Source: Floccularia luteovirens
Taxonomy: Eukaryota > Basidiomycota > Agaricomycetes > Agaricales > Squamanitaceae
Direction of reading: 5' to 3'
NCBI GenBank assembly: GCA_009739215.1
Contig: VSJF01000010.1
Location: forward strand, 682,001 to 746,000
DNA: 64,000 bases
In this document: positions 50,601 through 60,983 of the stretch, piece after piece
How the letters are laid out: each line of letters starts with the position of its first letter
Numbering within the stretch: the first letter of the stretch is position 1
Notes under the pieces: model-generated
Seen by the model: the letters and a program-made list of their open reading frames with translations, nothing else
The model's database searches: none
What the model was told of the DNA's origin: nothing
Made by a program: the position numbers and the translations under genes

Positions 50601-50934
50601 ATACGACCCACCATTATAAGGAAGATCCAAAGTCTGTCACTGTCGCCGAAGGGATGCAAGACGCTAATCGAATTATACATAACGCTCCGTAATCATTAGT
50701 GAGCTGCGGATATATGTAATATTGATCTCAATCATACATTGAGCAAATTTTAACCCAAAAAAATCCTAGAGATACATCCAAAGTCACAGATGCCTGTAAT
50801 GACTCACAGGTGCTATACTGGTTTTTTTTTGGCTCCAACACCATGGCCCGAACATCGCACTCGACATGAACTTGAATGGGCGGCGATAAAATGAGCCGCC
50901 TGGAACCAGCGCCTTCGTCATGTCATATCACATG
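47683..50934. other. Gene-poor stretch with unrecognised coding-like pieces on the minus strand
   Basis: No complete gene is recognised in about 3.2 kb. Minus-strand segments that read like exons are: 48540-48455 (IPVMFEPSSRTLVLQSNRYR with a GTAAGC donor after DNQIR); 48335-48140 (LSHLQIPANSVIYSLEAIPG and MIIGAAARVFDTLFPPRVTI); 48175-48095, in a shifted frame (YHWHKSVDPGSTVGLNVTVV); 49030-48845 (ELVPIVGADARCLKVGPY); and 50330-50140 (HGNTHKNVPLSDWNSVTTRT and VSSRWDLCNRYPITENTT). A piece at 50680-50450 (MVGRIGILSAHEEEAVFGHL) is weaker. These could be one or two lineage-specific spliced genes or decayed ones. No repeat structure or RNA gene was found by eye. Confidence 0.4.
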
Positions 50935-51738
50935 TCACATTCCATATTTCCTTCTCACCGCGCCCCAAGCGGGTGCAGCTGACGTGTTTCGAGAAACGAA
51001 GAGATTCATATCTTGCTCAGGAATTCGATTTATGTCTACTCGATTCCAGTAGCGGGTCAACGTATACGAAATGTCTTGGGCATCTCGTTCAGAACCACGA
51101 CTATGGACCGCATCAATTTAGATACACGCTCCAAGATACGCAGGTGCAGCGTACATCATCCAGGCATTCAACTTGGCTCTTATAAATTCTGAAATAGTCA
51201 GAAATGGAACCCCTTGAAGCTTCATAACGGTAGAATTGTCCAATATCCGAGGTCCAGTTTCTCCTGCAGGTAAAATTTCGATCTGGGGGAAGATTGAAGT
51301 TCGAGATAGTGTCAACGGCTTTGTAGAGATGACTTACATCTATCGCTGGAATCAGTCGTCTGTACGAGACATGTAACCTGGTTTTTAGACTAAATATGAT
51401 GGGTTATATGGTCTAGATGAAGGAAACGCACCTGTTTGTCCAGGGAGAGTGAATGACTGAGAAATCCTCACGGCCCGCAACCGCGTCTCTCACCCGACGG
51501 AAGGGGTGAGCATGACTTTGGCCACCCTCCACGACACACAAAATTTCCTGAATCATGAAACTAAAGTTTGGACTCGAAACCACGGAAATTCGTCGAAAAA
51601 AATACTTGCGTCACTATGAGTACTATTAGCGAGCACTGCTGTCAGTACACTTCCATAAAACGCGTGGGGAATCCCACACTCGCGAAGAATCTGAGATAGA
51701 GCCATGGCGGCTTCCAGTAATCTGCGGGTCTCAGACAT
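50935..51738 (-). CDS. Nucleotidyltransferase-like fungal protein, function unknown
   Basis: ATG 51738 gives MSETRRLLEAAMALSQILRE and CGIPHAFYGSVLTAVLANST. The next exon reads EILCVVEGGQSHAHPFRRVR and HSPWTNR. Then come LHVSYRRLIPAID and IEILPAGETGPRILDNSTVM followed by GVPFLTISEFIRAKLNAWM. The final exon is RGSERDAQDISYTLTRYWNR, then VDINRIPEQDM and SAAPAWGAVRRKYGM at TGA 50935-50937. The joins keep frame at every junction I checked, for example AAC-AG/G at about 51432 and AT/T at the last intron. The GS motif after a helix, the DIEIL strand and the helical tail suggest a nucleotidyltransferase fold common among agaric hypothetical proteins; that is inference. The first intron appears to use a GC donor (GAC|GCAAGT near 51607). 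No enzymatic role is known to me. Confidence 0.7.
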
Positions 51739-52530
51739 GAGAGAGGGAATCAAAGGAGGAGAAGGGAGGATGACAGGCGCAGGGCATAATACGAGAAAGC
51801 ACTGAGGTTCAAGTAAGTGATCAAGGAATATGAATATGTAATAAGCCCGTGAAGAGGAGCCTGGAAAAGAAAGGAATCAGCAGATGTGATCTTGCCATTT
51901 GCCGAAGACGGATATGTCCGATCAAGCGAAACAAGGACATGCTGTGGCAACGTTTTCGACGAGACGAAAACAGGAATTTACATATGACCTTCAATGCCAG
52001 GTCTCAGTTCACTGTCGAGAGCATCAGTGAGTTTTGCTTGCTCTACTGCGCTATGTCCCCCAATTTATAGCCAGAGCCTCGAGTAGTGCGAGGAAGTCGG
52101 TTATGTTTAACACTGACTTGATAATCGTCCCGAGTAAATAGTCGCGTTGCCCCGATGCTTACCCTAAAAAAATAACATTGAATGGTGAGCTAAGGGTGTC
52201 TGTCTTCACTATTCTCTGAAACAAAATACTTGTAGAACAAAGTGATATTCTAAGATATCAGGGTTAGTATTCTGTTCTCGCGTTTTACATTGGCAGTGAA
52301 GGGATTGTTCTTGCCAAACTGAATGCGGGGGATCGAAGTCTGGGGAATTAAAGTGTGCCGTAACCCGTTACTCAGGCTCGCGTAACAGTCACACCGGTTC
52401 AGGAATCACGGGACTCCGGCCAAGATTTTATTTCACTCAGCCATCGACATTTCACCAGAAACACTCTTTGGAACAGGTACACAGGCTTTGCCCACGGCTA
52501 TTTAGTCATTTTCGTAGTTGCTCTCTGCGC
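51739..52530. promoter_or_regulatory. Divergent intergenic region, no specific sites identified
   Basis: About 790 bases between the nucleotidyltransferase-like gene (-) and MRS2 (+). Short open frames are present on both strands without family resemblance. It should hold both promoters. Confidence 0.4.
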
Positions 52531-54607
52531 ATGCATACTGGATGCCTCAGGCATCGTCTAAGCCATGTAATGGGGTTGACTCGCAGTCTTGCCACTTCTC
52601 TGGCGATTCTCCCAACCTCCTCACCTCGAGTCGCCACCTTTAAACTACTCCGACCCCGTAGGTATATGTCGAGGTTTACCACAAACTGGGGCCCGCTGCT
52701 TCAGTATACTTCTGTTTCTCCGCCGGATCTATCATGTCGGAAAGTTCTTTTAGCCAATATTAAGTCCCGGCACATCTCATGGTCCTTTAAGTCACAACCT
52801 CGCAACGTCGATGCCGATGATCTGGCAAATGGTCAGGAGGGTGCGGCAAGGGCAGCTATATTAGAAAAGGTCATGAAAGGACGTCAACCAACCGACCTCA
52901 TGTTACGTTGTAAGTCAATTTAGATTGTCATTTTTTTTTTTTTGCAAACTAACACACCCCAGGTACTGTGCTAGACGCCGAAGGTGCGCGGTCTGATGGA
53001 CGGGCGGACCAAGAAGTTTTGTGACGTGTTCGGCTTCAGGAAATGTAAAAACAATATCAGGGCAATTCAAGAAGTCCGATCTAAGTGCTGAACATCGCCT
53101 AAATGTGGGTAGAATTTTTTGTATGCTTTGGCTCCAATCAACTCATGCCTTTACGAATCATATGAAAGGCCCGTGACCTGCGGAAGATCGATTCAAGAGT
53201 TCCGAATCTTGTTCCCACCATCCTTGTACGAAAAGAAGCCATACTTGTAAGTGCTGGAATTTGATCTGCACACTTATACTACTGTTGACCCGAGTTTAAG
53301 GTTAATATTCTTCACATACGAGCTCTCGTCAAAGCTGATGCTGTGATTCTTTTTGACACATATGGGTCTGCGGATTCCAGACTCCACTCGGTATTCTTAT
53401 ATCATCTAGAAGTTTGTTCCCTTGTTTGTGTATCAGCCCAGCGCGCTTACGGCCAGTTTCCAATTAGCACATTCTCAAGGTTAAGGGTTCGGGATCACCT
53501 TACGAATTCCGGTACTTCCAGAAATTCTCCAATCGGCAATGTCCTGACATTTTGTGATACCAGTGCCCTTGAATCTATATTACTTTCTGTAGTTAGTGCA
53601 CTTGAAGCCGAGATGGTTTTTATTCGCAACCTTGTTGGTGGACTATTAGCCGAGTTAGAGGATAACATTGATCATGACCGATTCAAACGCCTGCTTCACT
53701 ACTCCAGGCGGCTCGCAAGCTTCAAAAATAGGGCCAAACTGGTAACACACTCTATCTTTATTTGTACCCGTCGTTCTCATGTGAGGTTCTAATAACGTAC
53801 AGGTTGAGGAAGCCTTGGATGAGGTTTTGGGTCAAGGTAGGCTGATAAACAAGTTCTTTCCCATCTCCTCCATTTGACTTCTTCCCCGAAATAGATGAAG
53901 ATCTTGCTGCTATGTATCTTACAGATAAAAAGAATAACGTTGTACGCGACCTCCACGACCATGATGATCTAGAAGTATTATTAGAGTCCTTCTCCAAGCA
54001 AGTAGAAGAAATAGTTAATGAAGCAGAGAACATAGAGGTACTTGATACTGCTCTTCAAATGTTCCAGTGGTTTTCTAGAACTGATCTCTATCAGAGCAAT
54101 GTACAATCTACCCAAGAAATTGTCGAGCTCATATTAGACTCGAATCGGAATGCATTACTTGCTCTAGATCTTAAAGTACGCGTTTAGTTGATCCACTGTG
54201 ACAGTCAACAGATATAAAAGCCCAGGTATCAATCGCTACACTAGGAATAGGTACAGGTGCTTTGGTGGCAGGTCTTTTCGGGATGAATGTACGTTGGATG
54301 GTTTGATTATTTCTGTTCTTTGTCTTCTGACGCTTCCTGACAGCTGACAAGCCACATGGAAGAACACGTATATGCGTTCTATGTGCTATCCGCAGTCTCA
54401 GCAAGTCTGGCTATCTTTGTTGCTTGGGGTGGGATGCGCAAGTGAGTTATTATTTGATGCGTTTAAATTTACTGAACACCGAGGTGGAACCCTAGGCTCG
54501 CTAAAATACGCAAAGTTGGACTTTCTAATAGCCACACAACCAAAAAGGTTGCATCATCGTGGCTTCCATTACCTTTGAGGCAGCGGTCCCCAGATGGATG
54601 GTCATGA
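52531..54607 (+). CDS. MRS2: Mitochondrial magnesium channel MRS2/LPE10
   Basis: A CorA-superfamily Mg2+ channel of the mitochondrial inner membrane. ATG 52531 (MHTGCLRHRLSHVMGLTRSL) opens an Arg/Ser-rich, acid-free presequence, with a second in-frame ATG at 52570. Exons then give NVKTISGQFKKSDLSAEHRL and ARDLRKIDSRVPNLVPTILV. VNILHIRALVKADAVILFD, SRLHSVFLYHLE, KVKGSGSPYEFR|ALESILLSV (intron at about 53513-53561) and HDHDDLEVLLESFSKQVEEI follow. The channel signature is in LVAGLFGMNLTSHMEEHVYA (GMN motif, first helix), followed by FYVLSAVSASLAIFVAWGGM as the second helix. The basic tail RKLAKIRKVGLSNSH is reached through one more intron and ends at TGA 54605-54607. At first sight SALESILL seems to lack the conserved YEFR; the intron restores it. 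Confidence 0.88.
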
Positions 54608-55735
54608 GTCATCTTGTTTATTACCAGCTATATTCTATTGTCATTATAATCCTCACACCCATCTTATCTGATGAATTTGCAAGGTCATATAACCCAAATT
54701 ATCGAGCTTGATACGGGATGGCTCCGTGCGTGACAGTTTAATACTCCACCTTCCTGGTTCTTGGTACGAATAATTTGGTACCGATCAGTATGAGACTCAG
54801 GCTGTCCGGATCACCACTTTTACCGGTGCTGACATACGATATCTCCCGAGTGTCTTGTATCATGGGTTCCGTTCCTTGGAGACACATGGTCGTTGACCTG
54901 GACTTTCTTTCTAGACGCCGCAGGCTTGGATAGCAGAGACGTAATCCCTGTGGTAATTGGATGTTTTTTTTTTGTGATTCATTGGCTTCGTAACAAGCTT
55001 GGCTATTACGTGCAGACATTACATTTAGTGAATTTTCAAATATATCCCGGCAGCAGTGGGATATCAGGCAGTAAGTGGCGTGATTTTCGTTCATCTCGGG
55101 CTGAATCTATAATTTGACTGATACGTATGTCCTTTCATCCCTTTTTCATTTCATTTCATCCTCCCTGGCTGGATATAAGTAGATATACAATTTATCAAAT
55201 CGATGTTACTGAGAGATCTGAGGTGCAGGTAGTCTTTTGATTGAATACGATGATCACTGGTGGTGTCTAGGTTTAGTAAGTTTGCCCTACATTGTAAGAA
55301 ATGAACGGAAGCTCTTATGCGTTGTAGCAAATTAATGAGATCCAGAAACGAGGGTGCGTCCCTTTGCATCCCTTGTATTTCATTTCATCATGTGCCAGAG
55401 CTTGGGAGGGTGTTCCGGGACGTATTTCCGATTTGTACATGTGGATAGCACTTGTCTCGTACAGTTGAGATGTTCTCTGATAGGAACGCCTGTGAAGCTC
55501 CATTTGGGGTCGCGCAATGGGCGATTCGAGTCTTGAGTACTTGAGTTGCAAAAAAGCTTTCGGCCGAGATATCATAGTAGGAAGACGATTATGTAATATG
55601 TTTTCTCAAAATAATTTTCGTCGTTATTCGCTGAACCGGAGTTTTTCTCGGTGTATCCTTTAACTTGTCTATCATTATAAGCAGTACATATACCACCACC
55701 AACTTGTTCTCTTTATTCAACTATCAGCACTCTCC
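54608..55735. other. Intergenic, nothing recognised
   Basis: About 1.1 kb. A 118-codon minus-strand open frame (55094-54738) starts with ATG but has no recognisable family or domain. The region probably contains the promoter of the next gene. Confidence 0.45.
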
Positions 55736-57366
55736 ATGAGTTTGCTGTATTGGTTAGCTATTCCAGCAGTCATCTTTCTCTTATCGGCCCTGTATGTTCG
55801 CTTGAACGATAGCCGACTCAAAAGTATCCCAGCCAGAGCTCTCCCGTTTTCTCCATCACGCTGCACACCAGAAGATGCACAAAAAAATGCTGCTCGTCTG
55901 ACCTTTCAGCCACCTATATCTGTTAGGGATCAGTTGGGAGAGAAGACTGGAAGACGGTACATCATTGTTGGTGGTGTGAGTATTAATTGTGTCTCTCACA
56001 TCACGACATATTTTGATTACTGCCTATTGTAACTGGCCCTCAGGGAGGATTCCTTGGCGCTTGGATTACCACACATCTTCTCGAACGTGGAGAGGATTAC
56101 AAGAAAATACGTCTTTTGGATTTGCAAACTCCCGACAACTATGTTATTGTTTCTGCATTGTCGAAGGGTACTCAGTACATCAAGGTGGATATGACGGATG
56201 CGAATGCCTTGGAAGCTGCTTTTAATGCCCCATGGCCTGAGACAATTAACAAAGGCGAGAAGGAACCAGAGATCACAGTAATCCACACTGCTGCAGTAAT
56301 CCGTTTCTACGAGCGCCATCCAATATATGTAGATCGGTCGGCAAGAGTTAATGTTGTGGGCACGGAGAACGTTGTCAAGGCAGCTCAGTCTGTCGGGGCG
56401 AACGTACTCATCTATACATCGTCTGGATCAGTTAGTATGCGACGGTCGCGATTCTGGCTTTGGCCCTGGGAATCGGAGTCGCCTCGCTTCTTGCAGGTCG
56501 TTAATGATGATGATACAGTGATGCCTAAACAGCATAATGAATTCTTCTCGAATTATGCTGTCACAAAGTACCAGTCAGAGATGGTTGTCAGGAAAGCGGA
56601 CAAGACACGTTCTGGGAGAGGCGTTCTTAGGACTGGGTGTATCCGCCCAGGAAATGGAATCTTTGGTCCCAGAGGTGACATGTTGTTCGGCGCATATTTG
56701 ATGCGTGATTCAAATCCAAGCTGGGTGCACAATGTTATACAATCAGCCAATTATGTGGAGAACTGTTCTATTGCGCACCTGTGCTACGAAAGGCGCCTAA
56801 TCGAATTGCTCGATGGAAGCAAAAATCCAGATATTGGTGGCCAAGCATTTTGTACCACAGATCCTGGCCTTCCACTTACATATGGTGACGCATATACCGT
56901 ACTGGATACTCTATCGAACGACGGTTGTTACTTTCCCGAATTCTCACCAACTCTCATGCTCTTTGCTGCGCAATTAATTGAAGCATACTATGTCTCGCGT
57001 GACATTCTCATTTCTGCTGGCTGGAAATTAGCAAGATATTTACCAAGTGTACAAGGCGATATCCTCTTTCTTCAACCATCCCTTTTCTCGTTGACCTCTG
57101 TTCACCTCATCTTTGACGATTCACGGGCACGTCTTTCTCCTGAGAAAGGTGGACTTGGTTATAAAGGTGCTTTCACTACAATCGAAGGACTAGTTAAAAC
57201 GGTTGAAGAACACAACAATGGACTTGGACTTTCCGAAAGAAGGTCGAAGAACGCAGGGATTGGTTCTGGGCTTAAGCGTAAAGCTCAACGGGGAATAGCC
57301 AAGTTGAACGAAAAGAAACCAGACCATGAAGTCACTGGGCTCAGTCCTGTGGAGTTACGTGATTAA
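55736..57366 (+). CDS. Sterol-4-alpha-carboxylate 3-dehydrogenase / 3-beta-HSD-type SDR
   Basis: An extended short-chain dehydrogenase of the 3-beta-hydroxysteroid dehydrogenase type (ERG26/NSDHL-like), probably ER-bound. ATG 55736 gives MSLLYWLAIPAVIFLLSALY, a signal-anchor-like span. The NAD-binding turn is made by splicing RRYIIVGG (about 55974) to GGFLGAWITTHLLERGEDYK (about 56043). Then come IRLLDLQTP, an acidic VDMTDANALEAAF, HTAAVIRFYERHP, NVVGTENVVKAAQSVGANVL and IYTSSGSVSM. The catalytic pair is in YAVTKYQSE (YxxxK, about 56560), followed by GVLRTGCIRPGNGIFGPRGD and ANYVENCSIAHLC. Only one intron is needed, few for this window. The stop is TAA 57364-57366. True ERG26 or a paralogue with another steroid-like substrate cannot be separated by eye. 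Confidence 0.82.
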
Positions 57367-57577
57367 TTGACATTCATCACTATCGATATCCTATATATAT
57401 GTTGTTAGGTTCGAGGATTTTTTTATGCGGTCGTTCATTCATTTGTGAGCAAATAAAAATACACCTGAAGGTGGGTGAATACAATAACAGGGGATCGTTA
57501 AATAAACCAAGGCCAGAACATCCTGCCTTGAAGAATCACTTGAACATATATAACAAGATGCTACGTATTTGAAGCTG

Positions 57578-59372
57578 TCAGTTACCCCGATTCTCATATT
57601 GACCATGTATGTTCCATTGCACATGAGGGTTTGTTTTTGTGGAACTGCTCCTTGCACGGGAAAGATTGTTGGCTGGTCGTTGGATTGATGCTGAAAATTG
57701 GGGAATGGTTCCTGCTTTGATGGGTTTTCCGGGCTCGAAAGCTTGAGCACGACTTGAGAGGGTTGAAACCCCCAATGCTGCATGTTGTTGAGTGGGCGAT
57801 GATGATGTTGGTGAAGATGTGTTTGCAGGTGGACTGGATTTAACAGAGGTGGATGAACGACGTTTGGTGTTCAACAATAAGCCAGGGATCAACGAGGGTC
57901 GTGGGTTATTAGGAATATTTTGTGATTGACGTGGTGGGATGTTCCACGTATGTGATGAATGGTTGAGACTATTGATTAGTTCGCTGTGTGGAGGGCGTTG
58001 TATTGGAGGAAGGGGTGGAGGTCTGCTGATTGGTCCAGGAGTGGTCGCACTATGATGTCGCGTTCGTTGGATGGGCATGTAAGTTGGAGGTTCTCCTTGT
58101 ATAATCTCCCCGCCGACAGAATGCAAATCATCCATGTCAACGAGATATCTCTGCGACTCGGCTTCAGCTTTCTCGATTTCTGACTCGATATCTCGTAATT
58201 GTTCCTCTAATTCAGGAATGGTATTAGATTCAAGCCTTTCCTTTTTCCCGTTGAGCTTCTCCAATTTTCCACCGAGCCCAGCGAGCTCCCCCTTCATAGC
58301 TTCCATTTTCTTTTTCTCTTTTTCGCCTTCCTTGTCGCGTTCACTCCTCATGTTATCTGCCTCTTCTTTGACCTTGACGTATTCTTGCTCCTTCTGCTCC
58401 TTCTTCTTGATAAGTCCTGGAACATCACTTTCAACTTCCTTCACCAACTCTTCTGTTTCACGAGATGCTGTTTGGACACGTTTTACTGTTTCTTGAAGTG
58501 CGAGAATCTTTTGTTTTGCGCGGTGTTCGGCAGCTGCATGTTTCTCTGATGCCCTTTTCAAGATATCTATCTCGGACCGAAGGGCTGCATCTGCCTTTTG
58601 CGAGTCTCGTCGTGCTGCTTTCAAAGAAGCCAACAGTGATTCTCTTTCGGCGTTTACCAGGGAAAGGTTATGTTGCAGCTGATGTAAACGGTCTTCCAGT
58701 GTTATCTTCGGATCTGAAGGTGGGGTTACGGGACTGCTGTGAGAAGGAGATGTTGATGGTGTTGAAATAGGAGGCTCCGAGGAGGTAGAACGCCCGAAAC
58801 TTGGAGAATCAGGATCTGTATGAATTTCTGAAGCGTCTTCGGATTCTTGTTATCATATACAAGATAAGCCACAAATACTATGTCCTAAAATAAGCTGACA
58901 TACCTTCAGTTGTCACTTGCCGTTTCAAGGCCTGCCCACCTTGGACTATTCCAAGATCAATGTCATAATGTCTCCCAGGCATCAAGCCATAAATAATAAT
59001 AACAGCTTCATCAACTTTGTCGTCGATTTTTATAAAAACCCTCTGCCAGGGGGAGCCATTGACATTTACAGAAAGACCTTTTGCAAGAGCGTGTGATATA
59101 ATGCTCTGGTCTCTATGTGTTCTAGTTTCTCCTTGAATCTCGTTCTCATCTCGATTTTGATCCTCAGTCTCATAATCAGCTGCTGATAGCCCGAGGGATG
59201 CCAGTGACGAATCGAGGTCTTCGCCAGAATCAGATACACTTGAAGAAAGAATGAAAGTTACAGAAACTGAGGCGATTTCTCGAACGGCGAGGGATAATGG
59301 TGGGGTCCAAGGACGTATTGACTGCCAGCCAGCCGCGGCCTGGAGTTCTAGCATTGAGCCATCGGGAGACAT
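57578..59372 (-). CDS. Coiled-coil, Ser/Pro-rich protein of unknown function
   Basis: ATG 59372 opens MSPDGSMLELQAAAGWQSIR. A roughly 150-residue beta-rich-looking domain ending DEAVIIIYGLMPGRHYDIDL follows. After an intron at about 58912-58855 comes a Ser/Pro/Thr linker, then a long coiled coil (about 58700-58140). That includes SLVNAERESLLASLKAARRD, ILALQETVKRVQTASRETEE and KKKEQKEQEYVKVKEEADNM. The C-terminal third is disordered (PRPSLIPGLLLNTKRRSSTS, SSPTSSSPTQQHAALG) and ends HVQWNIHGQYENRGN at TAA 57578-57580. I do not recognise a named family with confidence. A fungal scaffold resembling AcrB-type coiled-coil proteins is one possibility. The coiled coil suggests dimerisation. Confidence 0.7.
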
Positions 59373-60983
59373 GCTGGTGTGTAGGAGAGTGACCACGCGG
59401 CAATGAGCAAAGCTACAATGCAGTCACAGTCAATCACCGCCAACAGTTCTCAGTCGTTCGGCCCGTTGTACCGATAAATACTTAAATAAAATGACACTGT
59501 ATTCATTAATTGATAAAGTACATGTTACAGTTTACTACAGGATCTATGTCGCTACGAAGCTGATGGTGTCACTGTAGAGAATTTTTATCAGTAACCAAGA
59601 AGGAAAGAAACAAGAAGAGGTGATTCAGACGACAATTAGTTGTCCTTCATTAAAATCGGACATATGCTTGTTTATTTTTGAAACATCATAGAAGGAAAAT
59701 ACAAGGAGTGCCCACTTACCAGTTCGTGTTTATAAAATTCTGTTAAAAGTAAATACTATTAGCGCAAGTACACAAAGTAGCGAGAAAGAACAATGAAAAT
59801 ATGTGAGTAGGAAGGCTCAGTTGGTGATGCATGTTACGAGTGAGGATCATGGTAAAACGTCACCAACTCGGATTATGGAAGATATCATCGTTGCCATGAA
59901 CGTGGACGAGAGTAGTACTCACAAAAGTCTTATATCCCAGAAAAGGTTTGTAACAAAATGCAAAAGACGTCTCAAACAATGGGAATCGGGTATTGTCGGA
60001 GATTGAAAATGACTGTATAGTTCGGAGCGAACTTTTGCTGAGTTAGAATCTCCCCTCAGGTCTCTTCATTTTCGTTTGGAGATTCGAACATTTATCCTTA
60101 CTTACCGTTGTCTCTTGCATTAAAGGTGAGTTCCCGAGCCCAAACGTCCTTTCAACAACTTTTTTCGTGATGATCAACTCAGTTCTGCTTCCGAAAAAGA
60201 GTCACAACCTCTTGTGGACAAAACCTTTTACCAAAAATCAATTTCTGACCTTTAACATTGTTCATCTATCAAATAGTAACTGTTACTAACCACAGCTCTT
60301 ATAAAGATTTCTTGCACCGGTTGCCTTGGGATCCAAGGGGGTTGGATATACTGCTGGTTAGTCATACCCCATAATATATTACTCTCAAGACGAAACCAAG
60401 TTCATCCATTCTTTGAACTTTGACTGTGACATTGGGTTTCTATGCCGCTCTCTTGACTTTATTGTTGATGAGGGCTACGTGCACTTATTCCGTTTTGGCG
60501 TAGGTGTACCGGCGTGAACCCAATGTTAGGTCGGGACTTATGAAAACAATGGCTTCTCTGAATGTTACTCTTCATCTCGGCGATGGATTCTATGCTAACT
60601 GTTGCTCTACAGTCCCGTTAATTTATTGTACTGTTGTACTTACTATGTATCTATTCGTTTGTTCACCAAATGGAAAAAATATGTAAATGAATTTGTGTTA
60701 TCCCTGAGACCGTATTTGTACATACTTGGTACACATGAAGTTTTGCAACACAGACAAATAAGGAACAATAGGCTTCTGTGACAACCATTCACGTGACCAT
60801 GCGCGCTATTGTCTTGCGACGCGAAGGGATCTTGGGAACAATGGAGGGTACGATGGAGGAGAATGTGCGAGGCCACAGCTCCGAAAGCTATTTTGTTCCG
60901 TGAACCCGGAATCTACGGTCTTACGTTCTTTCCCTCTTACCACGACCTTGACACTTTCATTTTTCGTTCTCCTCGCCCGTAAT
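59373..60983. promoter_or_regulatory. Long divergent intergenic region
   Basis: About 1.6 kb between two divergent start codons. A TCACGTGA octamer lies at 60789-60796, about 190 bases upstream of the cysteine-rich gene. A 67-codon plus-strand frame (59803-60006) lacks an ATG start and family resemblance. A very small spliced gene cannot be excluded, but I could not support one. Confidence 0.4.

Noticed and set aside
53343..53792. MRS2 middle exon seemed to have lost the conserved YEFRALE block, suggesting a pseudogene
   Set aside because: Reading the plus strand in another frame gives SPYEFR at about 53498-53513. An intron to about 53561 then rejoins ALESILL, so the gene is intact.
54738..55094. 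118-codon minus-strand open frame between MRS2 and the sterol dehydrogenase
   Set aside because: It starts with ATG, but the composition and sequence resemble no family and no neighbouring splice-joined exon was found.
59803..60006. 67-codon plus-strand frame in the long divergent spacer
   Set aside because: It has no ATG at its start and no family resemblance. The spacer was also checked for a small pheromone-precursor-like gene with a C-terminal CaaX motif; none was found.
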